Shown piece by piece: positions 18,117-26,024 of a stretch of 64,000 nucleotides of DNA (position 1 is the first letter of the stretch; each line of letters starts with the position of its first letter). Source of the DNA: Jiella avicenniae (lineage in GTDB: Bacteria > Pseudomonadota > Alphaproteobacteria > Rhizobiales > Rhizobiaceae). A program made the position numbers and the translations under genes. Where the stretch lies: the NCBI RefSeq assembly GCF_021390325.1, contig NZ_JAJUWU010000003.1, positions 186,001 to 250,000 of the forward strand, in the 5' to 3' direction. A model generated the notes under the pieces. The model was not told the origin of the DNA. It worked only from the letters and a program-made list of their open reading frames with translations, and searched no databases.

Positions 18117-18608
18117 TCACCTCCGCCCGGCGGTGATCCTTTCGATCGCCGCTTCTTCCGCGGCCGACAGTTCGGTCGGTCCGCGTCGCTTGCGCCGCCC
18201 GGAGATGGTTGCGAGCGCGAGGAGGCCGCCGCAAAGAAGAACGACCACGGGCGTCGCCCACAAGGCGAGATTGGCCCAGTCGAAACGCGGTCTCAACAAG
18301 ACGAACTCGCCATAGCGCGAGACCAGATAGTCGATCACTTCCTCGTCGGTGTCGCCGGCCTTCAGGCGCTCGCGGACCAGGAGCCGAAGATCCTTGGCGA
18401 GATCGGCATTGGAATCGTCGATCGACTCGTTCTGGCAGACCAGGCAGCGCAACCCGGCCGAAAGCTTGCGGGCCCGCGTTTCGAGCGCCGGATCGGCCAG
18501 CATCTCGTCCGGATTCACGGCGAAGGCCGGCGTGACGAAAACGCTCGCCGGCGCCGAGACGACGATGAGCAGGAGCGCGGCGAGGAAAACGGCGAGACGG
18601 CGGCGCAT
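18117..18608 (-). CDS. ccmH: cytochrome c maturation protein CcmH/CycL
   Basis: A 163-residue membrane-anchored thiol oxidoreductase that keeps apocytochrome c haem-binding cysteines reduced for haem ligation. It has a signal peptide (residues 1-30), the redox motif LRCLVCQN with C55 and C58, and a single C-terminal transmembrane segment ([20 protein letters not shown]) before a basic tail, the usual CcmH arrangement. ATG 18608 is selected because the GAGGG at the end of ccmF is correctly spaced (7 bp) for it; an ATG two codons earlier is too close. It is the last gene of the ccmI-E-F-H operon and starts 10 bp after the ccmF stop. Confidence 0.95.
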   Translation of the reverse strand: MRRRLAVFLAALLLIVVSAPASVFVTPAFAVNPDEMLADPALETRARKLSAGLRCLVCQNESIDDSNADLAKDLRLLVRERLKAGDTDEEVIDYLVSRYGEFVLLRPRFDWANLALWATPVVVLLCGGLLALATISGRRKRRGPTELSAAEEAAIERITAGRR

Positions 18609-18618
18609 CGGCATGCCC

Positions 18619-20601
18619 TCAAGCCTCCGCCAGCGACGCCTTGCGGCGGCTTCGCTCGGGAGCCCCGACACGCAAGCGCCGGTCGGCGAGCGAAAATGCG
18701 CCGCCGACCGCCATGAAGACGGCACCGATCCAGATCAGCGTCACCAGCGGCTTCCACCAGATCCTCACGACGATCGACTGCTTGTCTGCCGACGGATCGC
18801 CGAGCGAGACGTAGAGCTGCGAGAAGCCGTGGGTCCAGATGCCGGATTCGGTGGTGGTCATCTGGCGGACCGGGAAGAACCGCTTCGAACTGTCGATCTC
18901 GGTCATGACCACCCCGTCCCGGCGCACCGAGAAATGGACCGCCTGAGCATCGAAGTTCGCGCCGGGCCGCTGCGCGATGCGATCGAAGGTCAGCGAATAG
19001 CCGGCGATCTCGACGCTGCTGCCGGGCGCCATGGTGGTGATGACTTCCTCCTGGAAGCTCGAGACCGAGACGATCCCGAGCAGCGTGACGCCGAGCCCGA
19101 AATGCGCGAGTGCCGTGCCGAAGGCCGAGCGCGGCAGGCCGACGAAACGGGCAAGCCCCGTCCGCCAGCCCTTCTTCAGGAACGCCGCACGAGAAAACAG
19201 GTCCGTCAGGCTGCCGAAGAGCAGCCAGAAGGCGAGCGCGAACCCGAAGGCGGTGAGGATCTTCGTCCCGCCCGTATAGGCGAGAATGCCGACGAGGGCG
19301 GCAAGCGCGCAGCCGGCGGCGAAGTAGAGGCGCTGGGCCGCGCCGAGAAGATCTCCTCGCTTCCAGCCGAGCAGCGGACCGAAAGGAACGGCGAATAGCA
19401 GCGGCACCATCACCGGGCCGAAGGTCAAATCGAAGAACGGCGCCCCGACGGAGATCTTCTCGCCCGCCACGACCTCGAGAAGCAGCGGATAGAGCGTTCC
19501 GACGAGCACCGTCGCGGCTGCAGTGGTCAGGAACAGGTTGTTGAAGACCAGCGCGCCCTCGCGGCTGATCGGCGCGAAGAGCCCGCCCCCCTCCAGCGCC
19601 GATGCGCGGAGGGCGAAGAGGACCAGCGCCCCGCCTATGAAGAGGCAGAGGATGGCGAGGATGAAGACGCCTCGCGCCGGATCGGTGGCGAAGGCATGGA
19701 CGGAGGTGAGGACGCCGGAACGGACCAGGAAGGTGCCGAGCAGCGACAAGGAGAAGGTCAGGATCGCCAGAAGGATCGTCCAGATCTTCAGCGCCGCGCG
19801 CTTTTCCATCACCAGCGCCGAATGGAGCAGCGCCGTCCCGGCCAGCCAGGGCATGAAGGAGGCGTTCTCGACCGGATCCCAGAACCACCAGCCGCCCCAG
19901 CCGAGTTCGTAATAGGCCCAGTAGGAGCCCATGGCGATGCCCAGCGTCAGGAAGATCCAGGCGATCAGGGTCCACGGCCGCACCCAGCGCGCCCAGGCGG
20001 CGTCGATCCGTCCGTCGATCAGCGCGGCGATGGCGAAGGAAAAGGCGATCGAGAAGCCGACATAGCCGAGATAGAGCATCGGCGGATGGATCGCGAGGCC
20101 GACGTCCTGGAGGATGGGATTGAGGTCCTGCCCTTCCATCGGCGCCGGGTCGAGCCGCTGGAACGGATTGGACGTGAGAAGGATGAACAGGAGGAAGGCG
20201 GCGAGGATCCAGGCCTGAACGGACAGAACGTTGGCCTTCAGCGTCGCCGGCAGATCGCGGCCGAACAGGGCGACGAGTGCGCCGAAGAACGCCAGGATCA
20301 GCACCCACAGGAGCATCGAGCCCTCGTGGTTTCCCCAGGTCGAGGTGAACTTGTAGAGCAGCGGCTGCCGGGAGTTCGAATTCTCAAAGACGTTGAGCAC
20401 CGAGAAGTCCGACGTGACGTAGGACGCCATCAATGCCGAGAATGCGATGGCGATCAGGACGAAGCCGCCGGAGGCGGCGATCGTGCCGGTCTCCATCAGC
20501 CGCTGGTCGCCCCGCCTTGCGCCGAGCATCGGCAAGACCGACTGGACGAGCGCCACCGACAGCGACAGGACGAGGGCGAAATGGCCGATCTCGACGATCA
20601 T
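18619..20601 (-). CDS. ccmF: haem lyase CcmF/CycK
   Basis: A 660-residue polytopic inner-membrane protein, the core of the cytochrome c haem ligation complex that takes haem from CcmE and attaches it to apocytochrome c. Many transmembrane helices are visible. The tryptophan-rich haem-handling motif [15 protein letters not shown] lies near residues 230-248, and the periplasmic His regions ([10 protein letters not shown] and HSALVMEKR) are present. Length is standard. The ATG overlaps the ccmE stop (ATGA), so the start is firm and translation is coupled. It belongs to the ccmI-E-F-H operon. Confidence 0.97.
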   Translation of the reverse strand: MIVEIGHFALVLSLSVALVQSVLPMLGARRGDQRLMETGTIAASGGFVLIAIAFSALMASYVTSDFSVLNVFENSNSRQPLLYKFTSTWGNHEGSMLLWVLILAFFGALVALFGRDLPATLKANVLSVQAWILAAFLLFILLTSNPFQRLDPAPMEGQDLNPILQDVGLAIHPPMLYLGYVGFSIAFSFAIAALIDGRIDAAWARWVRPWTLIAWIFLTLGIAMGSYWAYYELGWGGWWFWDPVENASFMPWLAGTALLHSALVMEKRAALKIWTILLAILTFSLSLLGTFLVRSGVLTSVHAFATDPARGVFILAILCLFIGGALVLFALRASALEGGGLFAPISREGALVFNNLFLTTAAATVLVGTLYPLLLEVVAGEKISVGAPFFDLTFGPVMVPLLFAVPFGPLLGWKRGDLLGAAQRLYFAAGCALAALVGILAYTGGTKILTAFGFALAFWLLFGSLTDLFSRAAFLKKGWRTGLARFVGLPRSAFGTALAHFGLGVTLLGIVSVSSFQEEVITTMAPGSSVEIAGYSLTFDRIAQRPGANFDAQAVHFSVRRDGVVMTEIDSSKRFFPVRQMTTTESGIWTHGFSQLYVSLGDPSADKQSIVVRIWWKPLVTLIWIGAVFMAVGGAFSLADRRLRVGAPERSRRKASLAEA

Positions 20602-21092
20602 GAGCCCGCTCCCACCGGGGCGGCCGACACCGTCTCCTCCGGCTTCTTGACCAGCCCCTTGCCGTCTTCCCAAAGGCCGCGGGCCTTGAGGTCGTCGACC
20701 ACTTCCTTCGGCATGTAGGTCTCGTCGTGCTTGGCGAGCACGGTGTCCGCGACGAAGACGCGGTCCGGCCCGAGCGTTCCCTCGGCGATGACGCCCTGTC
20801 CCTCCCGGAAGAGATCCGGCAGGATGCCGGTATAGGTCACGGGAACGCTGTCGACGGTATCGGTGACGGAGAAGGTGACGTGGGACGATCCATCGCGCTT
20901 CACCGTGCCTTCCTCGACGAGGCCGCCGAGCCGGATGCGCTGGGTGGGACCGGGAACGTTTTTCACGAGATCGGTCGGCGACTGGAAATAGGCGACCGAA
21001 CTCGACAGCGCGGTCAGGACCAGCCCCGCCGCGGCGCCGACGACGACGAGCATCGCTCCGATCGAATACAATCGCTTGGCCTTGCGGGTCAT
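20598..21092 (-). CDS. ccmE: haem chaperone CcmE/CycJ
   Basis: A 164-residue periplasm-facing haem chaperone that binds haem covalently through a histidine and delivers it to CcmF. It has an N-terminal membrane anchor (residues 8-30), an OB-fold beta domain and the haem-binding motif LAKHDETYMP, with H122 as the covalent ligand and Y126 as the axial ligand. ATG overlaps the ccmI stop (ATGA), and its own stop overlaps the ccmF start, so the three genes are translationally coupled. Confidence 0.97.
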   Translation of the reverse strand: MTRKAKRLYSIGAMLVVVGAAAGLVLTALSSSVAYFQSPTDLVKNVPGPTQRIRLGGLVEEGTVKRDGSSHVTFSVTDTVDSVPVTYTGILPDLFREGQGVIAEGTLGPDRVFVADTVLAKHDETYMPKEVVDDLKARGLWEDGKGLVKKPEETVSAAPVGAGS

Positions 21093-22348
21093 CGGGACGT
21101 CGACTCCTCTTCCCCGGAGAGACCGATCTCTCCCGCAAAAGCGGCGATTTCGCGAGCTGCGGCGGACTCCTGCGGGAACGCCCGGCGGGCATCGGCGAGC
21201 GCCGCCTTCGCCTCCTCGGTCTTGCCGAGCACCGTATAGGAGCGGATCAGCCGCTTCCAGCCCTCGACGTCGTCGGGGCTCTGTTTGAGCCGCGCGGCGA
21301 GCGTCTCGACCATCCCCTCGATCATCGCCTGCCTGTCGCCATTTGACATCTGCGAGGCCGCCTCGACCGCAGCGGCGTCCGGCCCGACGAGGCTATCCCC
21401 GCCGCTCGCGACGCCGGGCGGCGAGCCCGGTTGCGCGACGCCGGCTTCTTCGGTCGGCGCCCCGCTCGCGGTGGCGGGTGCAGGCTTGCCGAGCCGCTGA
21501 CGGGCGTCGGCGAGGCCCGCCTCGGCGATCCGCATCCAGGGGGCATTGGGCGGGCTCTCGGAGATCAGCTCGGTCCACCGCGTCTCGGCATCGGCGGCGC
21601 GCTGCTCCTGCGAGGCGTCGAGGGCGAGGAAGAACTTCGCCGGCAGATAGGACGGGTTGATCTGCAGCGCCCGCTCGAAGGCGGCCTTGGCATCCTCGGT
21701 GACCTCGCCCTTGGCGATCTCGGTCAGGGCCTCGCCCAGCCCGCCGAAGCGGCTGGCCGACGGGCCGTTGAGTTCGATCGCCTTGCGATAGGCCTCGGCC
21801 GCATCCGCCTGGCGGTCCATTCTCAGATAGATTGGCGCCAGCACGTCCCAGCCGCTGCCGTCGGAGGGATCCTGCTTCAGCCGCGCCTCGGCCTTCTCGA
21901 CCAGCCCGGCGAGGTCGAGATCCTTCTGCTGCGGCTGTTCTCGTAGCGCCAAAGGCCGATCGGGCAGCGACGGAGCGCCGACCGTGTCGTAGAAGACGAA
22001 GGAAATGGCGGGAAGCATGACTGCGATCGAAACGGCGGCCGCGAGAATCACCGGGCGCTGGAAGCTTCGAACCGCACGGCCGCCCTCTTCCGGCGATTGC
22101 GCCCGTCCGGCCGCGCGCAACAGGCGCCGGCCGATCTCGGCACGGGCCGTGGCCGCCTCGGTCTCGGCAATGGTGCCGCGCTCGAGGTCACCGTCGAGTT
22201 CGCGCAACTGCGCGGCATACACCTCGACGTCGTGGTCTGGCGCCGCGTGGGCGCCTTCGTCCCTTCCGCGCAGCAGCGGCCAGACGATGGCCAGAGTGAC
22301 GACGGCCGTCATCGCGGCTGCAACGATCCAGAAAACCATGCCCGACAC
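21089..22348 (-). CDS. ccmI: cytochrome c biogenesis protein CcmI/CycH
   Basis: A 419-residue membrane chaperone that holds apocytochrome c and hands it to the CcmF/H ligation machinery. Two N-terminal transmembrane segments are visible (residues 4-25 and about 102-123), separated by a cytoplasmic loop with a leucine-zipper-like stretch (AAQLRELDGDLERG). A long periplasmic region carries TPR-like repeats, for example GWDVLAPIYLRMDRQADAAEAYRKA and FERALQINPSYLPAKFFLAL shortened here as landmarks GWDVLAPIYLRM and FERALQINPSY. It is the first gene of the ccm operon; the promoter should lie in the 286 bp upstream, where I see no other gene. Confidence 0.95.
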   Translation of the reverse strand: MSGMVFWIVAAAMTAVVTLAIVWPLLRGRDEGAHAAPDHDVEVYAAQLRELDGDLERGTIAETEAATARAEIGRRLLRAAGRAQSPEEGGRAVRSFQRPVILAAAVSIAVMLPAISFVFYDTVGAPSLPDRPLALREQPQQKDLDLAGLVEKAEARLKQDPSDGSGWDVLAPIYLRMDRQADAAEAYRKAIELNGPSASRFGGLGEALTEIAKGEVTEDAKAAFERALQINPSYLPAKFFLALDASQEQRAADAETRWTELISESPPNAPWMRIAEAGLADARQRLGKPAPATASGAPTEEAGVAQPGSPPGVASGGDSLVGPDAAAVEAASQMSNGDRQAMIEGMVETLAARLKQSPDDVEGWKRLIRSYTVLGKTEEAKAALADARRAFPQESAAAREIAAFAGEIGLSGEEESTSR

Positions 22349-22634
22349 TTACGCGCGCCGCGCGGCGCAAACAATGGCAAACCGCGGCGCGCTTCCTCCC
22401 ATCTTCCCCGCCGGCGCAGGACCGGCAGGCTCGGGATCGAGACGGACCGATCGACCGTCCCGAAGAGCCGGATGCCGCGCCGACACTCGCCGGCCCGATT
22501 ATCAAACGCCCGGAGGCCTGCCCATTCACTTCATCCGGAGATTCGCGTCGAGGACCGGAAATGCGAGCGTCTCGGCACCGGGCCACGATCGAGCGCCGCG
22601 GTCCGCCGGAATCGCGAATCGTGAGCTCGGCCGG

Positions 22635-23036
22635 TCACGCCACCGGCTTCCACAGCCCCGCCGCGGTCTTGCACGCGACGCCCGTCGTCTTGACCGGCCG
22701 CGTTCCGGCCGAGACCACGTGCGAATAGGCGCGGCAGTCCTGCGATCCGACGCGGTAGACCTGCGTCGGGACGACCTCGCCGCTGTAGCCGTCGACGCTC
22801 CAGCGCACGGGCTCGCCGGCCGGGCTGAACTGCAGCGCCTGGAATTCCGCCTCGACGGCCTTCGTCCTCGCGTCATCCGGCATCTGCGCGGCAAACGCCG
22901 TCTGCCCGACGAGCCCTCCCGCCAGGGCGACGGCACCCGAGGAGATCGCAGCCGGGCTCGACGACGATCCGAAGCCCAGGCAGCCGCCGAGAGGCAGCGT
23001 CGATAGGAGAACGGGGAGTGCCGTTGCCAGTCTCAT
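22635..23036 (-). CDS. RT0821/Lpp0805-type surface lipoprotein
   Basis: A 133-residue predicted lipoprotein. ATG 23036 opens a short signal peptide ending in the lipobox LPLGGC, so C19 would be lipidated. A glycine/alanine-rich segment follows (AAISSGAVALAGGLVG), resembling the glycine-zipper part of 17-kDa surface antigens, and the C-terminal half (EPVRWSVDGYSGEVVP, then DCRAYSHVV and GVACKTAAGLWKPV) matches the small RT0821/Lpp0805 surface protein family. These are outer-membrane proteins of unknown role. It follows feuQ by 159 bp on the same strand. The frame is open upstream of this ATG but has no signal-like sequence there. Confidence 0.75.
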   Translation of the reverse strand: MRLATALPVLLSTLPLGGCLGFGSSSSPAAISSGAVALAGGLVGQTAFAAQMPDDARTKAVEAEFQALQFSPAGEPVRWSVDGYSGEVVPTQVYRVGSQDCRAYSHVVSAGTRPVKTTGVACKTAAGLWKPVA

Positions 23037-23195
23037 TCGCGAAGGTCCAGGAGCGGGAGAACGAAATGTCGAGGATCGAGCCCTGGGATGCGCCCCCGGG
23101 CGCGCCGATGTCAAGGATCGGACGGACGCGGTCGACGGCAAATCGGCCCGGCGTCGTCGAGAAACGATTGCCGGCTGGCGAAGCCACGATATCGG

Positions 23196-24647
23196 CTATC
23201 GCATCCGCGGCAGCGTGACCTTCGCAGACAGGCCGCCGAGGTCGGAGCGGCCGAGTTCCAGGGCGCCGCGATATTCGCCGACGATGTCGCGGACGATCGA
23301 CAGGCCGAGGCCGCTGCCGGGAGTGGCCTCGTCGAGGCGGCGGCCCCGCTTCAACGCCTCACGGATCTCTTCCGTCGACAGTCCCGGCCCGTCGTCCTCG
23401 ACGGCGACGGCGAGCCGGTCCGGTCCTTCCGCCCGGCAGGACAGGCGAATGCGGCTTCCCGCCCACTTGCCGGCATTGTCGAGGAGATTGCCGACGACCT
23501 CCTCGAGGTCCTGCCGCTCGCCGGCAAAGATCAGGTCGCCCGTCTCCAGGTCGTCGAACTCGACGTCGAGGCGCGGGTTCAGCTTGGCGATGACGCGGGC
23601 GATGCGCTCCAGCACCTCCCGCACCGGGGTCCGGAACACGATACCCTGGCTCTGCGCGGCCATCCGCGCCCGGTCGAGATAATGCTGCACCTGGCTGCGC
23701 ATCCGCTCCGCCTGTTCGGAGACGACCCGGCCTTTCTCGGCATCGAAGCTCGCCGCCTCGTTGGTGAGGATGGCGATCGGCGTCTTCAGCGAATGGGCGA
23801 GATTGCCGACCTGGGTGCGCGAGCGTTCGACGATGCGGCGATTGTTGTCGATCAGGGCGTTCATCTCGAGGGCGAGCGGCTCGATCTCGATCGGAAAGCC
23901 GGTCTCCAGCCGCTCGGCCCGGCCCTCGCGAATGGCGGCGAGCGAGCCGCGCACCCGCCCGAGCGGCCTCAACGCGACGAGGATGACGACGACGTTGACG
24001 AGTACGGTCCCGAGGCCGACCACGCCGAGATAGAACAACAGCGTGTGATCGAAGTCCCTGATTTCGTCGAGAACGGAGGAGAGGCTGCCCATGACCCGGA
24101 AGCGGGCGGTGTGGTTGTCCGAATCGAGAACGACCTCTGTCTCGAGCACCGCGAGAGTTTCGCCGTTGAGGCCGGGCTCTTCATAGGTGCGGCGATACAT
24201 CTGGTCGAACGGAACCTCGGAGACCTCTGCCTGCGGAACCGTCAGGAGCACGAGCGAGGCCGAGGTCAGCCGTCCCGACGTGTTGTCCGTCGCCGGAAGG
24301 ACCTCCCAGTACCAGCCGGAGAGCGGCCGGGCATAGCGGAGATCGCCGAGGTCGGGATCGCCCCTGAGCCGGCCGTTCTCGTCGACGCTGACGGCGTTGA
24401 CGAGATTGTAGAGCTGGGCGCCGAGAAGGTTTTCGAAGCCCTGGCGTGCCGTCCGCTCGTAAAGGGTCGAGATCAGCGCCCCCGCGACGAAGAGGGCGAC
24501 CACCGCCCACAGGCTGGTGAGAAAGATGACCCTGGCCGTCAGCGAGCGCGGCAGGAAGGGTGCGTCGGTCCGGGCGCCGGCCGACCGCGACGCAGGTCGG
24601 GACAGGAGCGGGCCGAGCCACTCCCGGACGGGCCGAAGGAGACTCAG
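23196..24647 (-). CDS. feuQ: FeuQ-like (PhoQ-type) sensor histidine kinase, probable CTG start
   Basis: A sensor kinase of about 483 residues with two transmembrane segments (first: ARVIFLTSLWAVVALFVAG; second: LFYLGVVGLGTVLVNVVVIL) around a periplasmic domain, a short HAMP-like linker, the HisKA motif NLAHSLKTPIAIL and HATPase motifs NLLDNAGKWA and DDGPGLST, as in PhoQ. No ATG, GTG or TTG lies in frame upstream of the first membrane segment. The only suitable codon is CTG 24647, which overlaps the feuP stop (CTGA) and has GGGAG 7 bp upstream. A GTG at 24503 would cut the first helix in half. In rhizobia FeuPQ lies beside cycHJKL and acts in iron uptake and osmoadaptation; that context is conserved here, but the name remains inference. 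Confidence 0.8.
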   Translation of the reverse strand: MSLLRPVREWLGPLLSRPASRSAGARTDAPFLPRSLTARVIFLTSLWAVVALFVAGALISTLYERTARQGFENLLGAQLYNLVNAVSVDENGRLRGDPDLGDLRYARPLSGWYWEVLPATDNTSGRLTSASLVLLTVPQAEVSEVPFDQMYRRTYEEPGLNGETLAVLETEVVLDSDNHTARFRVMGSLSSVLDEIRDFDHTLLFYLGVVGLGTVLVNVVVILVALRPLGRVRGSLAAIREGRAERLETGFPIEIEPLALEMNALIDNNRRIVERSRTQVGNLAHSLKTPIAILTNEAASFDAEKGRVVSEQAERMRSQVQHYLDRARMAAQSQGIVFRTPVREVLERIARVIAKLNPRLDVEFDDLETGDLIFAGERQDLEEVVGNLLDNAGKWAGSRIRLSCRAEGPDRLAVAVEDDGPGLSTEEIREALKRGRRLDEATPGSGLGLSIVRDIVGEYRGALELGRSDLGGLSAKVTLPRMR

Positions 24648-25315
24648 CCCTCGTCTCCCTCGGCCGCCATCCGGTAGCCCTGGCCGCGGATCGTCTCGAT
24701 CAGGTCGGCCCCGAGCTTCTTGCGCAGGCGCCCGACGAACACTTCGATGGTGTTGGAATCACGGTCGAAGTCCTGATCGTAGAGATGCTCGATCAGCTCC
24801 GTGCGGGAGACCACGGCGCCTTGATGATGCATCAGATAATCGAGCAGGCGATGCTCGTGGGAGGTCAGCTTGAGCGGCGTGCCGGAGACGGTGACGCGCG
24901 AGGTCCGGGTGTCGAGGCGGACCGGGCCGCAGAGAATCTCCGAAGAGGCGTGGCCGGCGGCGCGACGGATCAGCGCCCGCACCCGCGCCAGCACTTCCTC
25001 GACGTGGAACGGCTTGGTGACGTAGTCGTCGGCGCCGGCGTCGATGCCCGCGACCTTGTCGCTCCAGCGATCTCTGGCGGTGAGAATGAGGACCGGCATC
25101 GTGCGGTTTTCGCGGCGCCAGCGCTCCAGAACGCTGATTCCGTCCATCTGCGGCAGGCCGATGTCGAGCACGATCAGGTCGTAGGGCTCGGTATCGCCGA
25201 GGAAATGCCCTTCCTCGCCGTCATAGGCGCGATCGACGACATAGCCTGCGCCGGTCAGCGCTTCGGTCAGTTGGCGGTTGAGGGTCTCGTCGTCCTCGAC
25301 GATCAGGATGCGCAT
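24644..25315 (-). CDS. feuP: FeuP-like OmpR-family response regulator
   Basis: A 223-residue response regulator. The receiver domain shows IVEDD, phospho-acceptor D51 in LIVLDIGLPQMDG, and K in TKPFHVEEV; the winged-helix output domain includes LTSHEHRLLDYLMHHQGAV and the recognition stretch DRDSNTIEVFVGRLRKK. These phrases are strongly reminiscent of rhizobial FeuP. It is coupled to the kinase downstream (CTGA overlap) and preceded by the small secreted protein typical of the feuNPQ locus. ATG 25315 starts directly at the conserved MRILIVEDD. Confidence 0.85.
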   Translation of the reverse strand: MRILIVEDDETLNRQLTEALTGAGYVVDRAYDGEEGHFLGDTEPYDLIVLDIGLPQMDGISVLERWRRENRTMPVLILTARDRWSDKVAGIDAGADDYVTKPFHVEEVLARVRALIRRAAGHASSEILCGPVRLDTRTSRVTVSGTPLKLTSHEHRLLDYLMHHQGAVVSRTELIEHLYDQDFDRDSNTIEVFVGRLRKKLGADLIETIRGQGYRMAAEGDEG

Positions 25316-25415
25316 CGCTTCGGCTCTTCTCCTCAGGTCTCGCCGCAAGTCCGGACCGAAGCATTCTGCGGCGATCTCTGGACGAAAGCGAGGCCGCCGA
25401 GGGCCAGACGGGCTG

Positions 25416-25736
25416 TCATGGCTTGATCGTGACGGTCTGCTTGCGGGGCCGCTGGTTGCCCTTGCCGGGAACGAGGACGGTGACGACGCAGACGGTCTGG
25501 CCGCCCTGCGTCTGGGTGGAGACCGAAAGCACCTGTCCGCCGGTCTGCCGCGCCGCCCGGCTCGCGGCTCCCGAGCAGTCGCCCGCCGCCACGCGCACCG
25601 GTGCATCGGAGTCGTCGCGGCCGAACCCGGCGACTGATCCGCCGGTGAGATCCTCGCCGCCCTCATATGCCATGGCCGGCTCGGCCGCCAGACCGAACGC
25701 CACCGTGAAAGCCATGATCGTGCGAAGAAACGTCAT
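25416..25736 (-). CDS. feuN: small secreted protein in the FeuN position
   Basis: A 106-residue exported protein. ATG 25736 begins a clear signal peptide (FLRTIMAFTVAFGLAAEPAMA, cleavage expected after AMA near residue 23). The mature part is hydrophilic and has only two cysteines (GDCSG and TVCVV), able to form one disulfide, and ends in a basic segment, GNQRPRKQTVTIKP. In rhizobia a small periplasmic protein, FeuN, is encoded just upstream of feuP and restrains FeuQ; this gene sits in the same place and orientation, 100 bp before feuP. Assignment rests on position, size and export rather than remembered sequence identity. It could instead be an unrelated small periplasmic protein. Confidence 0.6.
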   Translation of the reverse strand: MTFLRTIMAFTVAFGLAAEPAMAYEGGEDLTGGSVAGFGRDDSDAPVRVAAGDCSGAASRAARQTGGQVLSVSTQTQGGQTVCVVTVLVPGKGNQRPRKQTVTIKP

Positions 25737-25778
25737 TCTGGTCCAATCGAGAGTAAGGCCGATGTCTTCACCCCAACG

Positions 25779-25788
25779 AGAACGTTCT
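25779..25788. promoter_or_regulatory. 10-bp palindrome upstream of feuN
   Basis: AGAACGTTCT is a perfect palindrome about 45 bp upstream of the feuN start, where an operator could act. The flanking 25737-26024 gap holds no gene I can support. Confidence 0.25.
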
Positions 25789-26024
25789 ATCAAGGCGCGG
25801 CTGAATGACGAATGAATGTCGAAGACCGCCGACTGTCCGCCGACAATAGGAAGCATCGGCGCACAGGGATAGAGTGCGCGATATATGGAAATGCTCGTGT
25901 CGTTCGCTGCGTGAATGGAGGCTGCTCGCGGAAAGGGCTGCATGGGCCCCGCTCATGCGCCCCGACCGGCATCGCGCGCAGAGCATCGGCCGCGCGGAAA
26001 ACGCGCTGCCGATCGCCGGTCTCG

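Noticed and set aside
18085-18125. T-rich run plus hairpin near the ccmH end as a terminator
   Set aside because: On the plus strand the T-run precedes rather than follows the hairpin, and on the minus strand it is an A-run, so it cannot be an intrinsic terminator.
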